Source of the DNA: Bacteroidia bacterium
Lineage (GTDB): Bacteria; Bacteroidota; Bacteroidia; J057
Assembly (NCBI GenBank): GCA_030430205.1
Contig: JAUIGE010000009.1
Location: forward strand, 1-64,000
Reading direction: 5' to 3'
DNA: 64,000 bases
The notes under the pieces are model-generated. The model was not told the DNA's origin and made no database searches. It saw nothing but the letters and a program-made list of their open reading frames with translations. This document shows, one piece after another, positions 24,692 through 33,324 of the stretch. Position numbers and translations under genes: made by a program. Within the stretch, counting starts at the first letter, position 1, and the number at the start of each line of letters is the position of its first letter.

Positions 24692-26065
24692 ATGAAACAT
24701 TTACTCCCATTTGTACTTTTCCTTCTCCTTTTTCCCACTCTATCTGCTCAATCTTGGCATCCCATCGGTCAAGATGCATCCCTTGATCTCAACTGCGTCA
24801 ACGCAATCACAAAATTTAAAGGACGAATCACGATAGGAGGGGACTTTGAGATGGGAAAGAGTAAATTTAATCGAGTAGCTATATGGAATGGTCAATCATG
24901 GCAAGCCATCGGAACGGGAATTTCAAATTCCATATTAACGCCCTCTCTCTCATCAGTACATGCATTGACAAATTTTAATGATACACTTGTTGCAGGTGGC
25001 TGCTTCTGGGATAATGGGATCGCATATTGGGTGAGATGGGATGAAACAGATTGGGTGCCGTTTAGTGACTCAGTGTTTTCAAATGCTTGTGTAAATTTTG
25101 TTTTAGCTGTAGGCGATAGTCTGTTATTAGGAGGTTCGGCCCAGTTCGGACCTATAGACAGCAATTTTAATAATACAGATGGTATTGCCATCTATCAAAA
25201 AGGAAAATTAATTCCTGTGGGCGAAGGCCTTTTGGTAGGTGCAAATTTGACCAGAAAGGTCCGTACTATTTTTCCTTATCTAGGTTCTTTATATGTAGGA
25301 GGAGAATTCGACCTTCCTTTTTCCGGAGAAGAGGCTTTTCTTGCTCATTGGGATGGAAGCAGCTGGAATAAGCTGGGGCAAGGCTTAAACGACGATGTGT
25401 ACACTATAGCCGTATACCATGATACCCTTTATGTCGGGGGAGAATTTACAGAAGCAGGGGGGAAATCTGCCCATACAATCGCTTATTGGACTGATAATCA
25501 ATGGCATGCTGTTCCTGATTTTCAGCCCAATGCCTTATACCACAATCAAGTCAATACGATGGCTGTTTATGATGACAAGCTATTTGTTGGGGGAAGTCTC
25601 ACAGGTAATATCAGTTCTGATACCCTTAATTCCCTTGTCGTTTATGATGGTCATCAATGGAAATCAGCTGTTGATGTATCTGGGGGGATCCATACATTAA
25701 CGGTCATAGAAGACACACTATATGCTGGTGGCTGTTTTTACCGGATGGATGGTATATCAACAAATAATGTTGCGGCTTATTACCCTGAGCCCATGAGTAG
25801 CCTTGATTCAAAAGAAACTGCTAATATCAAGATAAGTCCTAATCCTGCTTACGACCAGGTTCAGCTTATTTTTTCCATTCCTCCAACTGCCCCTATCAAA
25901 ATCCAAATACATGATATGACAGGAAAATTAGTAGCCACAGAACACACTCCTCCACGAAGCAGACATCAAATGGATATCCATTCTTTACCATCAGGCGCTT
26001 ATCTTATTACGATTAACTCAGAGAATAAAATCTGGAGAAATTATGTAATTAAAGGGGTGAAGTAG
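24692..26065 (+). CDS. T9SS cargo with seven WxxIGxG/LYVGGEF repeats (propeller-like)
   Basis: About 457 residues from ATG 24692 (24689 also possible). Signal peptide of about 19 residues (LLPFVLFLLLFPTLSA, then QS). The body has seven repeats of about 50 residues, each with a V/I-N/H-x-[AIL]-T-x-F-x-[DG]-x-L-x-[VA]-G-G core followed by a W-x-x-[IVL]-G pattern: starts near residues 33, 88, 138, 188, 236, 289, 334. A seven-repeat beta-propeller is the simplest reading. The last ~75 residues are a T9SS type A sorting domain (KISPNPAYDQVQLIF ... IHDMTGKLVATEHTP ... GAYLITINSENKIWRNYVIKG). The gene is markedly AT-richer than its neighbours, hinting at acquisition. Confidence 0.75.
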   Translation: MKHLLPFVLFLLLFPTLSAQSWHPIGQDASLDLNCVNAITKFKGRITIGGDFEMGKSKFNRVAIWNGQSWQAIGTGISNSILTPSLSSVHALTNFNDTLVAGGCFWDNGIAYWVRWDETDWVPFSDSVFSNACVNFVLAVGDSLLLGGSAQFGPIDSNFNNTDGIAIYQKGKLIPVGEGLLVGANLTRKVRTIFPYLGSLYVGGEFDLPFSGEEAFLAHWDGSSWNKLGQGLNDDVYTIAVYHDTLYVGGEFTEAGGKSAHTIAYWTDNQWHAVPDFQPNALYHNQVNTMAVYDDKLFVGGSLTGNISSDTLNSLVVYDGHQWKSAVDVSGGIHTLTVIEDTLYAGGCFYRMDGISTNNVAAYYPEPMSSLDSKETANIKISPNPAYDQVQLIFSIPPTAPIKIQIHDMTGKLVATEHTPPRSRHQMDIHSLPSGAYLITINSENKIWRNYVIKGVK

Positions 26066-26392
26066 AAAAGAAGGTCATGGCTAGTTTTTTATTCAAAAAA
26101 GCCTCACATATTTAAATTTTTAAACTATTGATTACTAGCCAATTACACACCCCGAATTATAAAGCAGAAAAAAAACAATCTCTTTTTTCATTTTTTTCTC
26201 AAATCTATGTGACCTTTTATTCCTACCATCATCTTAAGTATGAGTTCTGAAAGATGAGCCACAAAAAAAGAAATAAGAATTAAGGTTAATAAAAAAGCTT
26301 AGACAAAAGGTTATTAAGATTTAAGGTAGTGAGTGAGGTGAAGTGTGCGACACGCAAGAAGCTTGCGGGGTTGCACACTCTTTTTTTATGCC
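26066..26392. other. Intergenic region with strong terminator
   Basis: The 327 bases hold AT-rich sequence without a gene, ending with a strong plus-strand terminator (26343-26387). Roughly 280 bases separate the upstream stop from the terminator, leaving room for an untranslated tail or small RNA. I see no repeats beyond short homopolymers. Confidence 0.5.
26343..26387 (+). terminator. Long rho-independent terminator
   Basis: GTGTGCGAC-A-CGCAAG (26343-26358) pairs with CTTGCG-GG-GTTGCACAC (26362-26378) through two stem segments (inner CGCAAG/CTTGCG and outer GTGTGC/GCACAC), then TC and seven T (26381-26387). It closes the AT-rich islet and stops just before the convergent glycosyltransferase gene. 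Confidence 0.8.
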
Positions 26393-28048
26393 CTATTTTT
26401 TGTTCGTTCGCCTGAAAAAAACGAATCCGTTTTTAGCCTGCAATTCTTCTACTCCCTCAATTTTCCTCAACAAAGGCGCTTTGTGAATCTTGGTTGAGAT
26501 GTACACATCTTTGTCTACCTCCTCATAAATCAATTGCCCAATAGAAGGGACGGCTTCGCCTGGAGGTGGTTTTTTTGTATAAAAAAGGTGAGCATAGGTC
26601 TTATAGTGCATGGGTTGCACAAAGACGTCTTTCCCTTCGAGGCTTTCAAAGAAAGCAAGGGGTGCAGCCTGCGAATAGCCTTCAATCTTGTTGATATAGA
26701 CTGCCAGCAGCAGCCAGACAAAAACCGCTCCGCCTCCAAAGAGGCTGATACAAGCCTCTTTCGGCCTTCCTTTTTGAAAAAAGTAAAAAGCAGCACCGAC
26801 AGCCAGCAGAAACAGCAGGCCCACCAGGCCTTCCCACCCGCTCCAATACACCTCCGCTTCCAGGGAAGCTCTGCCACTCGGATCCTGGATCCAGGGCTTC
26901 AGTTGTTCCGCATTTTTTCCCAAAAATGGAACCAGCATCACAGCAGAAGCGATCAGCAAGCCCAGCGTCAGCAAGCTGCTTTTCAGCCAGATTCCCCAGC
27001 GAATCCGCTTTTCCCACAACTGATCCAGCGTATATGCGGCAAGAAATGTCAGCGGAAAATAGCAGAGGGAGGAATAATGGATGATTTTGCTTTGCACAAT
27101 CGAAAACAAAATCAGCACCACCCAAAAGAGGATTTGCATCCATTTTTTCAGGTCTTTTTGGAAAAAGCTCCCATCCGAACGGAGAAAAAAGGCGCGCACA
27201 GCGAAGACAGAAGCGGGGAAACACCCCACCAGCAATACCACCAGGTGAAAACCTGGAAAGCCTCCATGCCCGGCGTCAGGCGTACTGAAAAGACGGTATT
27301 GGTAGATGACAAATTCCTTGAGGAAGGCAGGACCGTGCACAGCACTTTCCAACCCAAACCACAAGCCACAGACCAGCAAACTCAGTATACCGAAGGTCAA
27401 AATTGCGACAGGTCTTACATAAAATTTTCCCTTTAGCCCTATCCAATAGGTTCCCAAAACCAACCCCATGATCAGAAAGGCGGCGGGCCCTTTTGCGAGG
27501 ATCGCCAGGCCCATAAAAAAGGCCGAAAGGCCTAAGCGGCCCCAGGTACCTATGCGAGCAGCAGGAGGATGCCCTTTTTCTTTTTCCCAATAAAAGCGGA
27601 TAAAATGATACAGGGACAAAAAGATCAATAAATTGAAGGAAGGATCTATGATACCCGATTTGAAATACAGATGGGGGAGTAAACTCCCAAAATAGGCCCC
27701 TGCCCACAACATGCCAAAGCGTGTAGAAAAATGCCTTTCTCCCAGCCTGAAAAGCAGCACCAGCGTGATCATACCACAGATCGCATTGGGAAAGCGAGCG
27801 CCGTATTCACCCACGCCCCATATTTTCATGGACAAGCTTTGGAGCCAGAAGAAAAGCGGAGGCTTTTCATAAAATGCCTGAAAATCAATTTGTGGCTGGA
27901 GGTAATTACCGGTCAGCAGCATCTCGCGCGCACATTCAGCGAAATTGATTTCGTCCCAGTCAAACAAATGTACCCTGCCCAGGAAGGGCAAAAAAAATAA
28001 GGCTGCCAGCAGCCCCCATAACCATACATATCTTTTGGATACATCCAT
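26393..28048 (-). CDS. ArnT/PMT-type glycosyltransferase (GT39/GT83 family), membrane
   Basis: A 551-residue GT-C enzyme with about twelve membrane spans. The conserved acidic pair lies in the first periplasmic loop (FDWDEINFAECAREM, Asp32-Glu33) and the KPPLFFWLQS motif follows (~64-73), as in ArnT and protein O-mannosyltransferases. A soluble C-terminal part (~455-551) carries positive and aromatic residues. It transfers a sugar from a polyprenyl phosphate donor to lipid A, a protein or another acceptor on the periplasmic face. No other Arn or glycan gene is adjacent, so substrate is unknown. Convergent with the T9SS/AT-rich islet. Confidence 0.85.
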   Translation of the reverse strand: MDVSKRYVWLWGLLAALFFLPFLGRVHLFDWDEINFAECAREMLLTGNYLQPQIDFQAFYEKPPLFFWLQSLSMKIWGVGEYGARFPNAICGMITLVLLFRLGERHFSTRFGMLWAGAYFGSLLPHLYFKSGIIDPSFNLLIFLSLYHFIRFYWEKEKGHPPAARIGTWGRLGLSAFFMGLAILAKGPAAFLIMGLVLGTYWIGLKGKFYVRPVAILTFGILSLLVCGLWFGLESAVHGPAFLKEFVIYQYRLFSTPDAGHGGFPGFHLVVLLVGCFPASVFAVRAFFLRSDGSFFQKDLKKWMQILFWVVLILFSIVQSKIIHYSSLCYFPLTFLAAYTLDQLWEKRIRWGIWLKSSLLTLGLLIASAVMLVPFLGKNAEQLKPWIQDPSGRASLEAEVYWSGWEGLVGLLFLLAVGAAFYFFQKGRPKEACISLFGGGAVFVWLLLAVYINKIEGYSQAAPLAFFESLEGKDVFVQPMHYKTYAHLFYTKKPPPGEAVPSIGQLIYEEVDKDVYISTKIHKAPLLRKIEGVEELQAKNGFVFFRRTNKK

Positions 28049-28458
28049 AAAACCGAAAAGCTGACAGGGGATTCCCTTTTATTACATCACGTGGGGAGAA
28101 GGCCTGAGGGGAGGATTTTCTTTTTCCTTCCGCCTTCTATATCTTCGAATGCAAAGATAAAATAATCTCTGCTTGTAATTCTCTTGTTCACATATTTTCT
28201 AGCTCTTGTTTTTGTAATTCCACTTAGAAAAAAATTTCAGCCCTTCACAATGGCTCAACCCGCCCATCCCTTTTTCCGTTAAAGGCACTTCTTTCCCTAC
28301 ACATTTTTTACAAAAAGCGAAACCGTCTTTTAGAAAGATTGGTTTCCTTCCCCTTTTACTCCTATTTTCGCAAGCAAATTTTCAGAAATTGCTTCGGGAG
28401 TTCCAGCTTGAACGTGAAACTCGGAACCCGAAACCCGAAACCCGGAACCGTCTTAATT
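28049..28458. other. Divergent intergenic region before leuS
   Basis: No gene is seen in these 410 bases. A weak inverted repeat (GAAACC 28319-28324 ... GGTTTC 28341-28346, with a TCTTT/AAAGA core) sits in the middle. The end is occupied by heptad direct repeats (28416-28450, listed separately). A mix of T-rich and C-rich tracts suggests promoters but none matches the TAnnTTTG element well. Confidence 0.4.
28416..28450 (+). repeat. Five heptad repeats immediately before leuS
   Basis: Five consecutive 7-base units read GAAACTC, GGAACCC, GAAACCC, GAAACCC, GGAACCG, consensus GRAACYS, ending 8 bases before the leuS ATG. The period is exact. A near-identical set lies before the dihydroorotase-like gene at 55075-55102. 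Confidence 0.8.
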
Positions 28459-31401
28459 ATGTACGATTTTCAACAGATCGAGAAAAAATGGCAGCAGTAT
28501 TGGCAAGAGAATAAAACTTTTGCTGCCGAGAAGCTTTCAGAAAAGCCCAAATACTATGTGTTGGATATGTTTCCCTATCCTTCCGGTGCAGGGCTACATG
28601 TAGGCCATCCATTGGGCTATATTGCTACAGATGTGATGACGCGCTACAAGCGCCTGAAAGGTTTCAATGTATTACACCCGATGGGTTTTGACTCCTTTGG
28701 CCTCCCGGCCGAGCAATACGCCCTCCAAACGGGCATACATCCCTCCCAAACAACCGAACAAAATACCGCCCGCTACCGCGAGCAGATGGAGCTATTGGGC
28801 TTGCACTATGACCCGGAATCCTGGTTGCGAACCAGCGATGCTTCCTACTATAAATGGACTCAGTGGATCTTTATCCAATTGTTTGAACATTGGTATGACC
28901 AGCAGGCAGATCAGGTGAAGCCTATCAGTGAACTGGTTGCCCATTTTGAAAAAGATGGAAATGCGAATATTCAGGCGGCCACGGACCAGGAAGAAAACTT
29001 CACTGCTGCCCAATGGAAAAAAATGAGCCCCAGTGCCCAAAGCGATGTGCTGATGAACTACCGCATGGCTTATAATTCCTTTGCTTCGGTCAACTGGTGC
29101 CCGGCTTTGGGGACCGTCCTGGCAAATGACGAGGTGAAAGAAGGCCGCTCAGAGCGTGGCAATCATCCGGTTGAGCGCAAGTTAATGCGCCAGTGGATGC
29201 TACGGATTACCGCTTATGCAGATCGCTTGCTCAGCGATTTGGACGAGCTGGACTGGTCTGATTCCATGAAAGCCATGCAGGCCAACTGGATCGGACGCTC
29301 AGAAGGTGCGCGCATCCGCTATGAGGTGGAAGGGCACACAGGTGAATCCATTGAAGTCTTTACCACAAGACCTGACACCATCTATGGCAATACATTTATG
29401 GTACTGGCTCCCGAACATGAATTGGTAGCCAAAATCACCACCGATGAAAAGCGGGATGCCATTGATACCTATATACAGTGGGCAAAAAACCGCACGGAGC
29501 GCGAGCGGATGGCCGACACCCGCAAGACGGGAGAATTTACCGGTGCCTATGCAGTCCACCCCTTCACCGGGGATTTGCTGCCGATCTGGATCTCCGACTA
29601 TGTCGTGATCACCTATGGCACAGGTGCCATCATGGCCGTACCGGGGCACGACCAGCGCGACTGGGAATTTGCCCACAAATTTGGCTTAAACATTGACGAA
29701 GTCATCTCTGGAGGAGACATTTCCAAGGAAGCCTTTATCTCTAAAGATGGCATTTCCGTCAATTCTGAATTCATGAATGGCATGAAAGCGACGGAAGCCA
29801 TCAAAGCCTGCATCGAAAGGTTGGAAGCCACGAAACTTGGCTTTGGGGAAGTCACTTTCCGCTTACGCGATGTGATCTGGTCCCGCCAGCGGTATTGGGG
29901 AGAACCGACGCCCATCGTCTTCAAAGATGGCGTAGCTTCTGCCATTGACATCGCAGAGTTGCCGCTTAAATTGCCTCATTTGGAGGTATACAAGCCTTCA
30001 GAAAGCGGGGAGCCGCCTTTGGCCCGTGCAGGCGATAGCTGGCGTTACTTGCCAGACGGTAGCGAAAGAGATTTGAATACCATGCCGGGAGCGGCTGGGT
30101 CCAGTTGGTATTTTCTCCGGTATTTTGATGCCGAAAACAATACGGCTTTGGCCGACAGCGCCAAAATTGATTACTGGATGCCTGTCGACTTATATGTCGG
30201 TGGTACCGAGCATGCCGTAGGGCATTTGCTGTATTCACGCTTCTGGACAAAATTTTTGTTTGACCTGGGAGTTTGTTCCGTAAAGGAACCTTTCCAAAAA
30301 CTGGTCAACCAGGGCATGATACAGGGGGTTTCAGAGAAAGTCATGATGTCTACCATTCCGACTACAACGATCCACGGAAAGGATAAGGCCGGCAACTGGC
30401 ATGAACACGACATCTCTCATCGTCCTGTAACGGTATTTGTGAGCCATCATTTGGTGGATACATATCCTGATTTTCAGGAAAATGCCAATCCGCAAGCTCG
30501 CGTAGCAGAGATTCCGATTTATATCAAATACATCAAAGATTATGGCTTGAGCAATCCGTCCTACCTGGATGGAGAAAGCATCGCTCAGGTAAGCGAATGG
30601 CGGCCTGAGTATTCAGAAGCTGTTTTTGTCGCTGAAGGCGGCTACTACCAGAGTGGTATTTTTCACTCCTTCGGAAACGATGGTGGTAAGCAGGTATATA
30701 CCAAAACAGAAGTGGAGAAGATGTCCAAACGTCTTTTCAATGTCGTCAATCCCGACGATGTAATCGCTGATTATGGTACGGATACTTTCCGCATGTTCGA
30801 GATGTTTTTGGGACCATTGGAAATGAGCAAACCCTGGGATACCCAAAGTATCACAGGCGTTTATAAGTTTTTGCGCAAGTTTTGGAGTTTATTTGTTGAC
30901 GAAGAGGGAAAGTGGCTGGTAGTAGATGAAGCGGCTACAGATGAGGAGTTGAAAGAATTGCACAAAGCCATCAGGCAGGTAGAAGATAGCATCGAGCGCT
31001 TGTCCTTCAATACCGCTGTACCTGCCTTCATGGTTTTAACCAACTATATGACCAAAGCTGATTGCCACAAATTGGCAATTTTGGAGCCATTTTTGGTTAT
31101 TCTATCCGCTTTTGCCCCCCATATCTGCGAAGAATTGTGGGAGAAAATGGGCCATCGGCAAAGCATTTTGTTTGCTGAGTTTCCTCAGTGGGAGGAAAAA
31201 TACCTGAAAGAAGACAGCATCGAATACCCTATTCAGGTAAATGGCAAGATGAGGGCGAAAGTTTCGGTTGCGTCGGATGCCTCCAAAGAAGAGGTTGAAA
31301 AGGCCGCACTTGCCGATGAGCGCGTACAGCAATACCTGGGAGGAAAAGCGCCTCGCAGGGTGATCGTGGTACCTGGAAAAATTGTAAACATTGTAGTCTA
31401 A
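28459..31401 (+). CDS. leuS: Leucyl-tRNA synthetase
   Basis: Class I synthetase of 980 residues, charging tRNA-Leu in the cytoplasm. HIGH motif at 47-50 (HVGH within PYPSGAGLHVGHPLGY), editing domain in the middle (GNTFMVLAPEHELV ... TTRPDTIYG), and KMSKS as VEKMSKRLFN near residue 755. It is about 120 residues longer than E. coli LeuRS (860), chiefly from a ~45-residue insert after the HIGH-domain (QADQVKPISELVAHFEKDG...) and an enlarged segment before KMSKS (MSTIPTTTIHGKDKAGNWHEHD ...). These inserts are seen in Bacteroidota enzymes of this family, as far as I know. The ATG at 28459 fits; the frame opens upstream at 28339 through the heptad repeats and is not the start. Confidence 0.97.
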   Translation: MYDFQQIEKKWQQYWQENKTFAAEKLSEKPKYYVLDMFPYPSGAGLHVGHPLGYIATDVMTRYKRLKGFNVLHPMGFDSFGLPAEQYALQTGIHPSQTTEQNTARYREQMELLGLHYDPESWLRTSDASYYKWTQWIFIQLFEHWYDQQADQVKPISELVAHFEKDGNANIQAATDQEENFTAAQWKKMSPSAQSDVLMNYRMAYNSFASVNWCPALGTVLANDEVKEGRSERGNHPVERKLMRQWMLRITAYADRLLSDLDELDWSDSMKAMQANWIGRSEGARIRYEVEGHTGESIEVFTTRPDTIYGNTFMVLAPEHELVAKITTDEKRDAIDTYIQWAKNRTERERMADTRKTGEFTGAYAVHPFTGDLLPIWISDYVVITYGTGAIMAVPGHDQRDWEFAHKFGLNIDEVISGGDISKEAFISKDGISVNSEFMNGMKATEAIKACIERLEATKLGFGEVTFRLRDVIWSRQRYWGEPTPIVFKDGVASAIDIAELPLKLPHLEVYKPSESGEPPLARAGDSWRYLPDGSERDLNTMPGAAGSSWYFLRYFDAENNTALADSAKIDYWMPVDLYVGGTEHAVGHLLYSRFWTKFLFDLGVCSVKEPFQKLVNQGMIQGVSEKVMMSTIPTTTIHGKDKAGNWHEHDISHRPVTVFVSHHLVDTYPDFQENANPQARVAEIPIYIKYIKDYGLSNPSYLDGESIAQVSEWRPEYSEAVFVAEGGYYQSGIFHSFGNDGGKQVYTKTEVEKMSKRLFNVVNPDDVIADYGTDTFRMFEMFLGPLEMSKPWDTQSITGVYKFLRKFWSLFVDEEGKWLVVDEAATDEELKELHKAIRQVEDSIERLSFNTAVPAFMVLTNYMTKADCHKLAILEPFLVILSAFAPHICEELWEKMGHRQSILFAEFPQWEEKYLKEDSIEYPIQVNGKMRAKVSVASDASKEEVEKAALADERVQQYLGGKAPRRVIVVPGKIVNIVV

Positions 31402-31412
31402 CCTGAATCTCT

Positions 31413-32417
31413 ATGCTTCACGACATCTCATTCCCCATCTGGCGCCGGCTATTTAGCCTGGGATTCGACTTTCTGGAGTTGAAGCCCTGGGAATGGATGG
31501 AGGAAGACATGATGTTTGGTGTGGTACAGCCAGAGAATGGCGAAGTAGGCTATTGTGTTATATTAGGGAAGTCCCACCCCAGCCCGGGACTGGCCATTTT
31601 TAAGGGAGCCAAAGGCCTTCACAGCTATCTTTCCCTTTGGAATACCGAAAAAAAGGTCAATATAACGGATTGCATTTTGCTGTCGTTTGAGCCCCTTGAC
31701 AAATTTTGGAAGGAGGAAAAAGAGCTATTTGAATGGCTGGAGATGGAAAGCGAGGCTTCTTTTCCCCTTATCAGGGATCATGAAAAAGGCATGGAAGCCT
31801 GGCCTTTGGAGGATGAAGAGGAGGCACGTTTGGTGATGTTTGCCATCGAGCAAAGCATCAGCATGGCTATTCGCTTCAAATCAGAGCGCATGCTCTCCGC
31901 GCCCAATGATGCGGAGCATCACAGGATCCTGTTTCGGGTGCCCTTCCGAAAAGGAGCGATGCTCCTGTGGAAAGACCAATGGCAGGAAGTAAAAAACGAA
32001 TACGAAACCGGCGCAAAAGCGCAGGCCAATAAACTGTTCCTCCGGAGCAATTGCCAGAATCTGCCTGTCAAGGCTCAGCGCAAATGGTTGATGGAAATAT
32101 TTACTTTCCCCAAACTCAAGCGCCCCATTTCTCAGCGGCCCTATTATCCCTATGTCCTGATAGTGGTAGATCCCGATGAAAAGAATTTCATTGGAGAGTT
32201 TATGTTCCAGCCACCGGATTTGCACGAGCATCTGCAAATAAGAATAAAAGATTTATTGGTGCTTGAGGGCTATTTACCGGGCACTTTCCAGCTTGTGGGA
32301 GAGGAAAGCCTGGAATTGGTTTCTGATATCGCGGATGAATTACAGATCAAAAAGGTATTGATCCCGAAAGCCCCTCAGCTGCTTGAAGAGATGAAAGCCC
32401 GTCTGGTAAAGGAATAG
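31413..32417 (+). CDS. Uncharacterised cytoplasmic protein (DUF7309/DUF6930-like)
   Basis: A 334-residue soluble protein without signal or membrane span. The N-terminal half has a beta-rich pattern (LKPWEWMEEDMMFGVVQPENGEVGYCVILG ... GLAIFKGAKGLHSYL), which reminds me of the DUF7309 type; the C-terminal half (YYPYVLIVVDPDEKNFIGEFMFQPPDLHEHLQIRI ... LEEMKARL) resembles DUF6930. I am only moderately sure of those names. It starts 12 bases after leuS, so it is probably in the same transcript, and converges with the lipoprotein gene four bases away. No function can be offered. Confidence 0.55.
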   Translation: MLHDISFPIWRRLFSLGFDFLELKPWEWMEEDMMFGVVQPENGEVGYCVILGKSHPSPGLAIFKGAKGLHSYLSLWNTEKKVNITDCILLSFEPLDKFWKEEKELFEWLEMESEASFPLIRDHEKGMEAWPLEDEEEARLVMFAIEQSISMAIRFKSERMLSAPNDAEHHRILFRVPFRKGAMLLWKDQWQEVKNEYETGAKAQANKLFLRSNCQNLPVKAQRKWLMEIFTFPKLKRPISQRPYYPYVLIVVDPDEKNFIGEFMFQPPDLHEHLQIRIKDLLVLEGYLPGTFQLVGEESLELVSDIADELQIKKVLIPKAPQLLEEMKARLVKE

Positions 32418-32421
32418 GCTG

Positions 32422-33315
32422 CTAAATCCCTAATTGGTACAATTTTTCCCCATTTACGCTCATCATCATATAGCCGGCTTTGCCACCAGTCCTTTTTTGC
32501 ACCTCATCTAAATAAGTTAGAGACTGTTCTTCATCTTCAAAAAAACGGTAAGTCAAAACAAAGCTCTCCTCTGCCGTTCCGGCATCGTAAGGCAAGATGT
32601 GCAGCACATCTTCTCCCCTGTTGAGCCACTCAAACTGCTTTTCTTCTGCTTCTTCCATGCTGGCTGCCGTTTCGGCATAGATTACATAGATATTTTCAGG
32701 CCTTTTGGAAATCCTGGATTTCCGGGCAAGCAATCTGGCAACAATCTCCTTGTATCTGGAATCGGACTGCTCCTGAACGAAAAGCTTATGCGTTTCTGTC
32801 TCTGTATTCCAATAATCCCCGATCTCCATGGGATCGCCTACCCTTTCCAGCACATAACCGCCTTCTTCCAATTGATAAATGCCCACAAAATTTCTCAAAG
32901 CCTGGCGAAAATCTATTTTGATAGCTTCATAAAAGCTACTATTGGGAAAGGCTGTCATCAGCTTTTCGCCAGCTAGTACCATCTCTTTCTGGGGCTCCAT
33001 ATCGCCAAAAGGCGACTGTCCACTGGCCAGGGGACGGGTTCGGGCTTTCCGAAAGGCCTCAAAATAGGCTCTCGCTTCAGGGTCTCCGTTTTGGGAGATG
33101 CCCTGGTCGGGTGCGATGCGTCTGGCTGCGGGATCACTTCCCAGCATGGTATCCGCCTGAGCCTGGGCTCCAGAACTGGCAGCGCTGTCTCCCTTCTGAG
33201 ACAGGCTGCCAGCCGTTTTATCCTTTGGTTGTGTCCCACAACCCACAATCAGGGTCAGGAGCACAAACAGAGAAAGACATTCCAATGAAAAAAGGGAAGT
33301 GAAATACCGTTTCAT
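32422..33315 (-). CDS. Lipoprotein of unknown function
   Basis: A 297-residue lipoprotein: signal peptide with lipobox LIVGC (Cys26), then a low-complexity Ser/Ala/Gly/Asp linker (~30-75) and a folded domain (~85-297) of alternating helices and strands (FPNSSFYEAIKIDFRQALRNFVGIYQLEEGGYVLERVGDP ... KRPENIYVIYAETAASMEEAEEKQFEW ... TGGKAGYMMMSVNGEKLYQLGI). The C-terminal part has an SPOR-like strand-helix spacing but the match is weak. It begins 9 bases after the clpX stop, in the clpP-clpX orientation, so it may be expressed with clpX. Attached to a membrane by lipid (inference). Confidence 0.6.
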   Translation of the reverse strand: MKRYFTSLFSLECLSLFVLLTLIVGCGTQPKDKTAGSLSQKGDSAASSGAQAQADTMLGSDPAARRIAPDQGISQNGDPEARAYFEAFRKARTRPLASGQSPFGDMEPQKEMVLAGEKLMTAFPNSSFYEAIKIDFRQALRNFVGIYQLEEGGYVLERVGDPMEIGDYWNTETETHKLFVQEQSDSRYKEIVARLLARKSRISKRPENIYVIYAETAASMEEAEEKQFEWLNRGEDVLHILPYDAGTAEESFVLTYRFFEDEEQSLTYLDEVQKRTGGKAGYMMMSVNGEKLYQLGI

Positions 33316-33324
33316 AAGCCTTTT

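Noticed and set aside
26534-27436. Open antisense frame of 300 codons opposite the GT39 gene
   Set aside because: It mirrors the membrane gene, is low-complexity in amino acid sense, has no ribosome site, and the minus-strand gene carries the DE and KPP motifs of its family.
28339-28458. Upstream extension of leuS
   Set aside because: Would translate the heptad repeats; family start matches MYDFQQIEKKW at 28459.
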